Shown here piece by piece: positions 1-7,971 of a DNA stretch of 64,000 nucleotides. Made by a program: the position numbers and the translations under genes. Source of the DNA: Staphylococcus sp. KG4-3 (GTDB lineage: Bacteria > Bacillota > Bacilli > Staphylococcales > Staphylococcaceae); NCBI RefSeq assembly GCF_033597815.2, contig NZ_CP166245.1, positions 496,001 through 560,000 on the forward strand, in the 5' to 3' direction. The notes below the pieces were generated by a model. The model was given only the letters and a program-made list of their open reading frames with translations, made no database searches and was not told the DNA's origin. The number at the start of each line of letters is the position of its first letter. Position 1 is the stretch's first letter.

Positions 1-643
1 CGCATTAGTTGGTCCAAGCGGTAGTGGAAAGACTACAATTAGTTCGCTATTACCACGCTTTTATGAAGTAGATGAAGGTGATATTTTAATAGATGGGCAA
101 AGTATTCGTTCTATCCAATTAGCTTCATTACGCTCAGAAATTGGAGTTGTTCAGCAAGATGTTTTCTTGTTCTCTGGCACATTAAGGGATAATATTGTCT
201 ACGGTCATTTAGATGCCGATGAAACACAGATATGGAATGCCATCCGTAACGCTCAACTAGAAACATTTATAAATGAGTTGCCATTCGGACTTGATACACT
301 CGTAGGAGAAAGAGGTACAAAATTATCTGGTGGACAAAAACAACGTATATCGATTGCGAGAATGTTTTTGAAAGACCCATCTATTATTATTTTAGATGAA
401 GCAACAAGTGCACTAGATATTGAAACAGAAAATAAAATTCAAAAAGCGTTTAAGAAACTTTCAGAAGATCGAACATCTTTAATTATTGCGCATAGGTTAT
501 CAACGATTAAAGATGTAGATCGTATAATATTTATAAAAGATGGACAAATATTGGAAGAGGGAAGTCATGAAACCCTTATGCAACAAGACGGTCCATATAA
601 ACAACTTTACACATCACAATTTGCGGAAGTTGAGACTTTTTAA
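1..643 (+). CDS. ABC exporter, ATP-binding domain (5' part outside the window)
   Basis: C-terminal part of an ABC transporter whose frame is open from base 2, so the gene starts upstream. Visible motifs are the Walker A loop GPSGSGKTT at the window edge, the Q-loop in GVVQQDVFLFSGTLRDN, the signature LSGGQKQR, Walker B IIILDEATSALD and the switch His in IIAHRLST. The typical ending (GSHETLMQQDGPYKQLY) is that of exporters with a fused membrane and ATPase domain, such as Sav1866/MsbA-type multidrug or lipid exporters; the membrane half is not visible. The substrate cannot be told. A strong terminator follows directly. Confidence 0.9.
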   Translation, partial: ALVGPSGSGKTTISSLLPRFYEVDEGDILIDGQSIRSIQLASLRSEIGVVQQDVFLFSGTLRDNIVYGHLDADETQIWNAIRNAQLETFINELPFGLDTLVGERGTKLSGGQKQRISIARMFLKDPSIIILDEATSALDIETENKIQKAFKKLSEDRTSLIIAHRLSTIKDVDRIIFIKDGQILEEGSHETLMQQDGPYKQLYTSQFAEVETF

Positions 644-660
644 TTTTAAAGTAGATAAAT

Positions 661-708
661 AAAAAGCGTACATCAATAGGCTCAGTACCTAATGGTGCAC
701 GCTTTTTT
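661..708 (+). terminator. Rho-independent terminator of the ABC exporter gene
   Basis: AAAAAGCGT pairs with ACGCTTTTTT across an imperfect inner stem (CATCA/TGGTG, TAGG/CCTA), giving a long hairpin with a T-run. It lies 18 bases after the ABC stop codon. Confidence 0.85.
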
Positions 709-761
709 GTTCACACAAATAGTAAATAGTGTTTGTATATTGGGACTGTTTTTTAAAAGGG

Positions 762-1541
762 TTAAGATTGTGTGTTTACATTTACTGTAATGATTTTATT
801 AAAATGATTGTGATAACTTTGCCAATCAATTTTTGAGTTAGTTTGGTCCGTTACCAATACATCGATTGCGTCATTAGGACAAACGTGATAAAGAGACACT
901 TTGTCAAATTTAGAACTGTCAGTAAGCACATAAATTTCTTTGGCTTGTTTAACCATTTGTATTTTTGTAGAAGCTAGTGTGTCATTAAAGTGTGTAACGC
1001 CTTTTTCTAAATCAATAGCAGGTGTTGCGAGAAATAATTTAGAAGGGTTAAATTGTTTAAGCGCTTCGTTTGTCATCATACCATTCAATAAGTAATTATC
1101 TTTATATAAGGTACCACCAGTAACGATGACTTGGTTAGATGTTGATTTTAAAATAGAAGCAATATGAATATCATTAGTGATAATTGTTAAATTGCTTTTT
1201 TGTGCAAGCGCACGCGCAAAATGTAATGTCGTCGATCCAGAATCAATGAACAAAGTGTCGTTCGTCTCAATAAATTCAGCAGCTTTTTGACCTATAGCTA
1301 CTTTCTCATAATAATAACTTGTTTCACGGTCATCAAAGTTTAATTCATCCCAAACCTCCGTGTCATTTAATACGACACCACCATGCGTCCGCTTGATGTG
1401 GTTGTACTGTTCTAATTTATTTAAGTCACGACGGATCGTTGCTTCATGTACATTGAATTCTTTAGCTAACGTGTGTATCGTAGCTTTTTTATTAGCTTTC
1501 AAAAATGTAATAATATGTTGTTCTCTTTCTGCTGGTAACAT
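762..1541 (-). CDS. DeoR-family transcriptional repressor of the pentitol operon
   Basis: 259-residue DeoR-type regulator. The N-terminal winged helix-turn-helix (AEREQHIITFLKANKKATIHTLAKEFNVHEATIRRDL) is followed by the sugar-phosphate sensor domain with the family pattern IDSGSTTLHFA and a second TNDIHIA motif. Such proteins usually release DNA when they bind a phosphorylated sugar. The ATG at 1541 was chosen because TAGGAGG lies 9 bases before it; a TTG 9 bases upstream abuts the ribosome site. It is the last gene of the run dehydrogenase - transporter - regulator. Its likely ligand is a pentulose or pentitol phosphate, inferred from context only. Confidence 0.85.
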   Translation of the reverse strand: MLPAEREQHIITFLKANKKATIHTLAKEFNVHEATIRRDLNKLEQYNHIKRTHGGVVLNDTEVWDELNFDDRETSYYYEKVAIGQKAAEFIETNDTLFIDSGSTTLHFARALAQKSNLTIITNDIHIASILKSTSNQVIVTGGTLYKDNYLLNGMMTNEALKQFNPSKLFLATPAIDLEKGVTHFNDTLASTKIQMVKQAKEIYVLTDSSKFDKVSLYHVCPNDAIDVLVTDQTNSKIDWQSYHNHFNKIITVNVNTQS

Positions 1542-1581
1542 CGACGACAACCTCCTAAAATTATTGTTTGGCTATTACTAA

Positions 1582-2820
1582 TTATGCGGTATATTCACCA
1601 TTTTGCATATGTTTTGGCATTTTAATAAAATAAGTCAGGAATGTACTGATAAAGTATAAAATGGCAAGGACCCAAATCACGCCGATTGCGTCTATACTAC
1701 CGATGAATAGATAAACAATCATTGGACCGACAAATACAGGTAAACCAGCACCTAAGTTAAGCACGGATAAAGCTGCGCCCTTATCTTTTTTAACAAGGGA
1801 AGGTACTAATGCAGATAGTGGTACATATGCTGCAATAAACGCGCCCCAACAGAAACCAACAATTGTTAATAAAGCTAAATTGCCATCTGTCCAAATAGGA
1901 ACATAACCCATCAATAGTACTGAAATACCGCTTCCAATGCCACCGAAATACATTACAGTATTACGCCAACCAATCTTGTCCCCAACAACACCAAAGATAA
2001 GGTTAAACAAGATATTACCAACAAAAATAGTGGACCATACTGCTAGCCATTTAGAGGTCGGAATACCAAAAGATGATAAATAGATAGGTAAAAAAACTGG
2101 AAACGCGAATTGTGCCGTCGTATTAATTACACGAACAATACCACCTAATAACACTTTTGGTTCTTCGGCAACAATAGTTACACCTTTAAATACTTCTTTA
2201 AGTTTTTCTAAAGCACTACCTTGGCTTGCAGGTAGTGTATCTTTATTTAATATTATAGTAAAGATGCCCCCTAGAACAACCCATATTAATGAGCTCCATA
2301 ATGTATTTATATGCCCTAAATATTCGATTGCCCAAATAGAATAGAGAGCGCCAAGAACGTTTAAGCCGCCTGTGAAGACAAACCAAAACCATCCAACTGC
2401 TGCGCCGAGTGTCTTTTGTTCGGAACGATAAGATATCCATACTAAGAATGAATAAGCAAATAACGGATAACCCAACCCTCTTAATGCATATGCTGGCAAC
2501 ATTAATGATAAGTTTTGAGATGGAATTGCAAAGCCAACAAAGAAAATTGTACCGATAATGTAGAAGAATAAGCCTAATAGCATGGTACGTTTACCGCCAA
2601 GTGCTTCTGCAAATACACCACTGAGCCAACTTGCTATAGCAACTGTTACACCATATGCAGAGAAGAGTAAACTTGTTTCTTGAACAGAGAAACCATGTCC
2701 ATGTAGCCAAGGGCTTAGCCAACCAATCTCTAAGCCGTCACCCATCATAAAAACGATGATACCAATATAACCCCAAATAATTTGTCGAGGCATACCTAGA
2801 ATAGAACTTGAATTATTCAT
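1582..2820 (-). CDS. MFS pentitol transporter (RbtT/DalT-like)
   Basis: 412-residue major facilitator protein with about 12 hydrophobic segments. The N-terminus (GMPRQIIWGYIGIIVFMMGDGLEIGWLSPWL) and the segments LRGLGYPLFAYSFLVWI and GWFWFVFTGG resemble the ribitol and D-arabitol transporters RbtT/DalT of Klebsiella, recognised from memory. It would bring an unphosphorylated pentitol into the cell by proton symport. It starts 15 bases after the dehydrogenase stop with a good AGGTGGG site, so the two are co-transcribed. Transport of another polyol or organic acid cannot be excluded. Confidence 0.75.
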   Translation of the reverse strand: MNNSSSILGMPRQIIWGYIGIIVFMMGDGLEIGWLSPWLHGHGFSVQETSLLFSAYGVTVAIASWLSGVFAEALGGKRTMLLGLFFYIIGTIFFVGFAIPSQNLSLMLPAYALRGLGYPLFAYSFLVWISYRSEQKTLGAAVGWFWFVFTGGLNVLGALYSIWAIEYLGHINTLWSSLIWVVLGGIFTIILNKDTLPASQGSALEKLKEVFKGVTIVAEEPKVLLGGIVRVINTTAQFAFPVFLPIYLSSFGIPTSKWLAVWSTIFVGNILFNLIFGVVGDKIGWRNTVMYFGGIGSGISVLLMGYVPIWTDGNLALLTIVGFCWGAFIAAYVPLSALVPSLVKKDKGAALSVLNLGAGLPVFVGPMIVYLFIGSIDAIGVIWVLAILYFISTFLTYFIKMPKHMQNGEYTA

Positions 2821-2835
2821 TTATAACCCACCTTT

Positions 2836-3909
2836 TTAGTCATTTTCCCAATGATATTGTAAATAAGTTTTCTTCCATCCTTTGTTTGCTGTTGTATCAT
2901 CTAACGCTACTTTTAAATCATTTGTATTATAAATATGATAATAAGTGTCAGGAATTAATTGTCTTAACGCTTTCTGGTATTGCTTGTTGCTGAATGCATT
3001 GATAAGCTGTTCGAATTCGCGTTTTGTACTACGAGAACTTCCTGAAAATGTTAACCCTTTTTCAAGTACATCGCGCGTATTGATACCGACACGCTCCTCA
3101 GTGACCCCCATTAATACAATATGACCTTGTCTATCAATTAAATCGATGGCTTGGTTAATAGCAGATTCAGAGAATTTGCCTCCAGCACATTCAAAGACAG
3201 TATGTACGCCACGATGTTGTTTGAAATCATAGTCAAAGACTAAATGAGTCGTTGCAAAACTTTCGAAAGCAGCTAACTTTTCTTCGATGGCTCCAAACAC
3301 TAACAATTGTTCTTGTTTTATACCGTAAATATAATGTAATGCTGTAGCTGCTAAGTAACCAACGGGGCCATCACCGAATATGGCAACTTGAGGAGAGTCA
3401 TCTGTAGTGATATGTTCAAGTTGATTGATAGGGAATAACGAAACAGAACATAACTCTGCTAACAAAGCAACGTCTTCATCTAAAGTATCAGGTACTTTAA
3501 CTACATTGTCTCCAGGCACAACCAGTTGATCTTGGCATATACCATCAAAGCCACTTCCCATAAATAAAGCATGTTCATCATAATTATCTTGATAAGGAGA
3601 AGGTGCAAAAGTTTGTTTACGTAGGTAAGAAGGAATATTTGGAACAATGACAACCTTGTCACCTGGGATGAAATCTGAATGCTTGGAGTCTTCAACGATA
3701 CCAATTCCCTCATGAAACAATGCCATAGGTAATTTTTTTGCGAGTGCTTCAGGACGACGATTGCCTGTGTAATAGCGTAAATCTGCATGACAGACACTTG
3801 CTTTAGTTGGTCTAATAATAATATCTCTATCGTCGTAGTCATGAATAAGTGTAGCTTGTTCGAATTGACCAGGTTCAGTTAATCGAAAAGCATTCGATTG
3901 AATTTTCAT
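2836..3909 (-). CDS. TarJ-like zinc-dependent alcohol dehydrogenase (pentitol or pentitol-phosphate dehydrogenase)
   Basis: 357-residue medium-chain dehydrogenase. Cys40 (SVCHADLRYYTGN) and His66-Glu67 (FHEGIG) match the catalytic zinc positions, and a Rossmann motif FGDGPVGYL follows near residue 180. Residue patterns (DLRYYTGNR, KLPMALFHEG, FECAGG..SESAINQ, LEKGLTFSGSSRS) closely resemble TarJ, the ribulose-5-phosphate reductase of ribitol teichoic acid synthesis. Here the neighbours are a pentitol transporter, a DeoR repressor and a ribulokinase, so catabolic oxidation of ribitol or arabitol to the pentulose is more likely than CDP-ribitol synthesis; no tarI-like gene is nearby. First gene of the operon, start preceded by AAGGAG. 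Confidence 0.75.
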   Translation of the reverse strand: MKIQSNAFRLTEPGQFEQATLIHDYDDRDIIIRPTKASVCHADLRYYTGNRRPEALAKKLPMALFHEGIGIVEDSKHSDFIPGDKVVIVPNIPSYLRKQTFAPSPYQDNYDEHALFMGSGFDGICQDQLVVPGDNVVKVPDTLDEDVALLAELCSVSLFPINQLEHITTDDSPQVAIFGDGPVGYLAATALHYIYGIKQEQLLVFGAIEEKLAAFESFATTHLVFDYDFKQHRGVHTVFECAGGKFSESAINQAIDLIDRQGHIVLMGVTEERVGINTRDVLEKGLTFSGSSRSTKREFEQLINAFSNKQYQKALRQLIPDTYYHIYNTNDLKVALDDTTANKGWKKTYLQYHWEND

Positions 3910-3960
3910 ATTTGCACATCTCCTTAATATTATTTGTTCATATATGTTTATATCGACAAT

Positions 3961-3974
3961 AGTAAACGCTTACA
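3961..3974. promoter_or_regulatory. cre-like CcpA site in the pentitol divergent promoter region
   Basis: AGTAAACGCTTACA differs from the near-perfect catabolite element TGTAAACGCTTACA at one base. It lies 52 bases upstream of the dehydrogenase start and between the two divergent units, so carbon catabolite repression of the operon is likely. Confidence 0.75.
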
Positions 3975-4070
3975 AGTGGATTTGTCAAACTCAACTTGTT
4001 TTATTTTGCAGTTATTTGTCCTTTTGTGATTTTTTGTGTTGATTTTTAGTTTGAATTTAATTATGATTTA

Positions 4071-4084
4071 AGAAAGCGTTTTCT
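4071..4084. promoter_or_regulatory. Second cre-like CcpA site, before ribulokinase
   Basis: AGAAAGCGTTTTCT matches the cre pattern TGAAAGCGNTTTCA at all but the outer bases. It lies just upstream of the ribulokinase ribosome site, a roadblock position. The stretch 3990-4060 also holds several TTTGT direct repeats, which could be DeoR operator half-sites; that is only a guess. Confidence 0.6.
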
Positions 4085-4112
4085 TTAAGAAAGGTGAATG
4101 GGGGCTTATACA

Positions 4113-5741
4113 ATGAGTTACAGCATAGGCATTGATTTTGGTACAGGTTCAGGTAGAGCATTTTTAATTAATACTGAAAATGGAAAAATTGAAGAACAAT
4201 ATATAAAAAACTATACACATGGCACAATAGAAGGTGAGTTGGGTGGAGAGAAACTACCCCAAAGCTTTGCGCTCCAAAATGCCAATGATTATATGGAAAT
4301 TATTGAGACAGGTATTCCTGCCATTATAGAAAGAACCAATATTTCAGTGTCTGAAATCGTTGGCATAGGCATTGATTTTACATCTTCAACAGTTATATTT
4401 GTAGATGAACAAATGGAACCCATACACAACAGAGCAGGTTTTCAAAATAATCCGCATGCTTATGTAAAGTTATGGAAACACCATGGTGCACAAGATGAAG
4501 CAGATTTATTATTTAAGACTGCATTAGAAGCTAAAAATAGATGGTTAGGGTACTATGGATTTAACGTTAGTAGTGAATGGATGATTCCTAAAATCATGGA
4601 AGTTAACAATAAAGCGCCTGAAGTTATGGACGTTACAGCAAATATTATGGAAGCGGGCGACTGGATTGTAAATCGCCTGACTGGTCAGAATGTAAGGTCT
4701 AATTGTGGATTGGGCTTCAAATCATTTTGGGAAACAGAAACAGGTTTTCATTATGATTTATTTGATAAAGTAGATTCAAATTTATCTGATATTGTACGCA
4801 CAAAGGTTGATGCACCAATAGTCAGTATAGGTGACAGTGTAGGTACTTTGTGCAAAGAGATGGCAGAAAAACTAGGTTTGTCACCAGATACACAAGTCAG
4901 TCCGTTTATCATTGATGCACACGCAAGTTTATTAGGTATCGGTTCAGAAAAAGATAAAGAAATGACCATGGTTATGGGCACTAGCACATGTCATTTAATG
5001 CTTAATAAAGAACAACATAAAGTTCCTGGAATTTCTGGATCAGTTAAAGGAGCCATCATTCCGGATTTATATGCTTATGAAGCGGGGCAAACGGCAGTAG
5101 GTGACTTGTTTGAATATGTCGCTAAGCAAGCTCCTTATGATTATGTTAAAACAGCAAAATTACGTGGAATATCTATATTTGATTTACTTAATGAAAAAGC
5201 TGCCCAACTTTATCCAGGTGAAAGTGGTCTTATTGCCTTAGATTGGCATAACGGTAATCGTAGTGTATTAAGTGATAGTAATTTAAAAGGTAGTCTATTT
5301 GGTATGAGTTTACAGACAAGACATGAGGAAATCTATCGTGCATATTTGGAAGCAACTGCATTTGGTGCAAAAATGATTATGCAACAATATCAAGGATGGC
5401 AAATGGAAGTTGATCATGTATTTGCTTGTGGAGGTATTCCTAAAAAGAATGGTTTACTGATGGAAATCTATGCCAATATATTAAATAAGAAGATTACTGT
5501 AATTGATAGTGAATATGCACCAGCAATTGGTGCAGCAATATTAGGCTCTATTTGTGGAGGTGCCCATCCTGATTTCAATTCAGCTATAAAGGCGATGAAA
5601 GAACCGGTACTTTATCAAGTAGAACCAGATCCTCAACAAGTACGTATTTATAAAAAATTATTCAGCGCTTACAAAGAATTGCATGATTTACATGGTTACA
5701 AAAAAGCACGTATTATGCGCAATGTTAGTGCACTGATGTAA
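4113..5741 (+). CDS. araB: Ribulokinase (FGGY family)
   Basis: 542-residue FGGY carbohydrate kinase, nearly collinear with staphylococcal AraB. Visible features are the N-terminal ATPase fold GIDFGTGSGRAFLIN, GIGIDFTSSTVIFVDE, the central MVMGTSTCHLML and the C-terminal FACGGIPKKNGLLMEIYANI. It phosphorylates ribulose to ribulose 5-phosphate. Next to a pentitol importer and dehydrogenase it completes a route pentitol - pentulose - pentulose phosphate feeding the pentose phosphate pathway. ATG 4113 (start MSYSIGIDF) agrees with the S. aureus protein; an in-frame ATG at 4098 is only about 2 bases from AAAGGTG. Divergent from the operon, with two cre-like boxes in front. Confidence 0.85.
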   Translation: MSYSIGIDFGTGSGRAFLINTENGKIEEQYIKNYTHGTIEGELGGEKLPQSFALQNANDYMEIIETGIPAIIERTNISVSEIVGIGIDFTSSTVIFVDEQMEPIHNRAGFQNNPHAYVKLWKHHGAQDEADLLFKTALEAKNRWLGYYGFNVSSEWMIPKIMEVNNKAPEVMDVTANIMEAGDWIVNRLTGQNVRSNCGLGFKSFWETETGFHYDLFDKVDSNLSDIVRTKVDAPIVSIGDSVGTLCKEMAEKLGLSPDTQVSPFIIDAHASLLGIGSEKDKEMTMVMGTSTCHLMLNKEQHKVPGISGSVKGAIIPDLYAYEAGQTAVGDLFEYVAKQAPYDYVKTAKLRGISIFDLLNEKAAQLYPGESGLIALDWHNGNRSVLSDSNLKGSLFGMSLQTRHEEIYRAYLEATAFGAKMIMQQYQGWQMEVDHVFACGGIPKKNGLLMEIYANILNKKITVIDSEYAPAIGAAILGSICGGAHPDFNSAIKAMKEPVLYQVEPDPQQVRIYKKLFSAYKELHDLHGYKKARIMRNVSALM

Positions 5742-5865
5742 CTTTACAGTCCTAATACAATTTGAAATAGTTAATGCTACAACTGTGAACACTAGGTATT
5801 TGTGGTTTATAGGTGTCAAAAGAGGAAATGATATAGTAATGAATATTATTAAGGGGATGACTGTT

Positions 5866-6336
5866 GTGGAGTGGGAAATCGTAAATTTAAATATAGAATT
5901 TAAAGTGAACGCTTCGGTTGAAAAAGTGTTTGAGGCATGGACAGAACCAAAGATTTTCAAGCAATGGTTGTATACCTCTAAAGAAACAAATAAAGTCGCA
6001 CAGAACCAGTTTGAAATTAATGGTGAGTGGGAGATAGTTGATGAAAGAGGAGATAAAACATATAGAGCGACAGGTATATATATGGATATTGTAAAACCAT
6101 ATAAATTAATGTACTCATTTAAAATGCCTCAATTTAATGATTTAGAAGATATCATAACCGTTGAGTTTATAGATTTAGAAAATGAAACACAGGTTAAATT
6201 TAATCAAGGTTTAAAAGTGCCTTTAAACGACACAATTAACAAGCAATCATACGAACAATCAAAGGAAGCTACTAAAAAGCAAACAGAAGAAGGATATAAT
6301 GAAATGTTTGAACAACTAAAGCAAATACTTGCTTAA
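5866..6336 (+). CDS. SRPBCC/AHSA1-family protein
   Basis: 156-residue protein of the START-like SRPBCC fold. It shows the usual opening strand and helix (NIEFKVNASVEKVFEAWTEPKIFKQWLYTS), the middle GEWEIVDERGDKTYRATGIY and the C-terminal amphipathic helix KQTEEGYNEMFEQLKQIL. Members bind hydrophobic ligands or Hsp90; the bacterial function is usually unknown. GTG at 5866 was chosen because AAGGGG ends 9 bases before it; the ATG at 5857 directly abuts that site. A single-gene unit after the ribulokinase. Confidence 0.7.
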   Translation: MEWEIVNLNIEFKVNASVEKVFEAWTEPKIFKQWLYTSKETNKVAQNQFEINGEWEIVDERGDKTYRATGIYMDIVKPYKLMYSFKMPQFNDLEDIITVEFIDLENETQVKFNQGLKVPLNDTINKQSYEQSKEATKKQTEEGYNEMFEQLKQILA

Positions 6337-6383
6337 TAACAGACGTGAACTCATTATATAGTATTACCATATGAGTATAAGCC

Positions 6384-6410
6384 CCTCGTTACATAATGAA
6401 GGTAACGAGG
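6384..6410. terminator. Hairpin after the SRPBCC gene
   Basis: CCTCGTTAC pairs with GTAACGAGG over a 9-base loop. The T-run is poor, so termination is plausible but not certain. Between 6411 and 6630 nothing else convincing is seen. Confidence 0.5.
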
Positions 6411-6630
6411 ACTTTGGTATGTATTTTAGTTAGCTATGTTATGTAATACGAGTTACTTTTTTCATCGTGTGCCTAATAAGGCTAAAGAATAATTCTCAGC
6501 ATAGAGAAACAACATTGTTTATATTAATAAAGGTGACACATATAGGTTGATTAGAAGTTGAAGCGATATTTTACTATATTATTTATACACGTTGGAAACT
6601 AGAGAAGTTATAATTTACTCTATAAAAACA

Positions 6631-6672
6631 AAAAACTACTAATCTCCCGTAAATACAGTTGATTAGTAGTTT
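6631..6672 (-). terminator. Terminator of the Nramp-like gene
   Basis: AAACTACTAATC and GATTAGTAGTTT form a perfect 12-bp stem. On the minus strand the hairpin is followed by TTTTTGTTTTT, so it ends the arginase-family/Nramp-like transcript. Confidence 0.85.
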
Positions 6673-6733
6673 GAAAAGTTATATTTAAAAGTTGTACAGA
6701 GACTGTAAGACTATGATAATTGATTATAAAAGA

Positions 6734-7954
6734 TTAGGACATAAAGTTACTAATAGCATCTATTAAACTATAAATACCTAAAAAGCTTACGACTAAAACT
6801 ACTATTCCCCCGATAATATTAAGCCAAATGGTATTAGTAAAGTGACCCATTAAGTTCTTCTTATTAATAATAATAAAAATTAAAATGGCCACAATAGGTA
6901 AAATGATACCATTTAAGGCTTGAGCAATGAGTAATACTTGAAGCGGTTCAAAGCCTAAGGCCGAACTGATAATACCTATAATTATGATAATAGTAAACAC
7001 TGTCTTATACTTTTTACTTTTCATACCGCCTTGCCATCCGAGTAGGCTGCTAATAGTAGCGGCAGCACCTGTGGGGGAAGCAATAGCTGATGATAAACCT
7101 GCAGCAAACAAACCAACACTGATTGTGATTGGAGCCGCATCACCTAACACGGGTTCTAGCGGGCCTGCAAGTTGTATCACACTTGTAACCTCCTTACCTT
7201 GGATTAAAGTGGCTGCAGAGATTAATATCGCTGCGGATATAATACCGCCAACTGAGATGGAGATGACTGTGTCCCAACGTGCAAATTTTAATTCTTTTAT
7301 ATGACCAAACCGTTCATGGACTGCAGTAGAATGGATGAAGAAATTGTAAGGCACAACTGTTGTACCAATAAGTGCAATAACCGTGAGGATTGAACCATTT
7401 GGTATTGTAGGTACAAAGATACCTTTTAAGATACCTATAACATCTGGTTTAATAACAATCATAGTAGTAATAAATATAATGCCCATGATAACCATGAGTA
7501 AGAGCATTATTTTTTCTAAAAAACGATAATTACCAAATAAGCCGATGAGTAATATAATGACACCGATTACGGGTGCTACCCAATGTTCAGGCAAATTTAG
7601 TAAATAGGAAGCACCAAGTGAGGTGCCAATCAAGTCACCACTTATATATGCTGCACAACCAATAGTTACAGCAATTAAAGTGAACCAAACTATAATCAGC
7701 TTGCCAAATTTATTTTTAAATAAGTCTTGGATGGCTTCGCCCAAGCCCTCACGGGTGACAAGTGATAACCGAATAATCATCTCTTGCAGTACAATTGTAG
7801 CGATGATGGAAAATGCTACCGCCCAAAGTAAACTATAGCCAAATCCTGCGCCACCTTGAGTCATGGTCGTCACAGTGCCTGGACCAATGAAAGAGGCTGT
7901 AATAATCATTCCTGGACCAAGTGAACGTAAAACTTTCTTAGCACTTTTTAGCAA
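6734..7954 (-). CDS. Nramp-fold transporter lacking canonical metal ligands
   Basis: 406-residue membrane protein with about 11 hydrophobic segments and the overall Nramp (SLC11) pattern: SLGPGMIITASFIGPG in helix 1, GGAGFGYSLLW after it, and FIHSTAVHERF after helix 6. The Asp-Pro-Gly-Asn motif that binds divalent metal is replaced by Gly24-Pro-Gly-Thr27, and the helix 6 Met-Pro-His is replaced by Val201-Pro-Tyr203. A classical Mn2+/Fe2+ carrier is therefore doubtful; some Nramp-related proteins sit beside amide-hydrolysing enzymes and may carry organic solutes. It starts at TTG with GAGGAG 8 bases upstream, 17 bases after the arginase-family gene, so both form one operon. Confidence 0.75.
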   Translation of the reverse strand: MLKSAKKVLRSLGPGMIITASFIGPGTVTTMTQGGAGFGYSLLWAVAFSIIATIVLQEMIIRLSLVTREGLGEAIQDLFKNKFGKLIIVWFTLIAVTIGCAAYISGDLIGTSLGASYLLNLPEHWVAPVIGVIILLIGLFGNYRFLEKIMLLLMVIMGIIFITTMIVIKPDVIGILKGIFVPTIPNGSILTVIALIGTTVVPYNFFIHSTAVHERFGHIKELKFARWDTVISISVGGIISAAILISAATLIQGKEVTSVIQLAGPLEPVLGDAAPITISVGLFAAGLSSAIASPTGAAATISSLLGWQGGMKSKKYKTVFTIIIIIGIISSALGFEPLQVLLIAQALNGIILPIVAILIFIIINKKNLMGHFTNTIWLNIIGGIVVLVVSFLGIYSLIDAISNFMS

Positions 7955-7971
7955 TTAAACCACTCCTCAAA

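Noticed and set aside
2836..3909. Calling the dehydrogenase tarJ
   Set aside because: The context is catabolic (transporter, DeoR, ribulokinase) and no tarI-like gene is adjacent.
6734..7954. Calling the transporter MntH
   Set aside because: The metal-ligand residues of MntH are missing, so a manganese transporter name would mislead.
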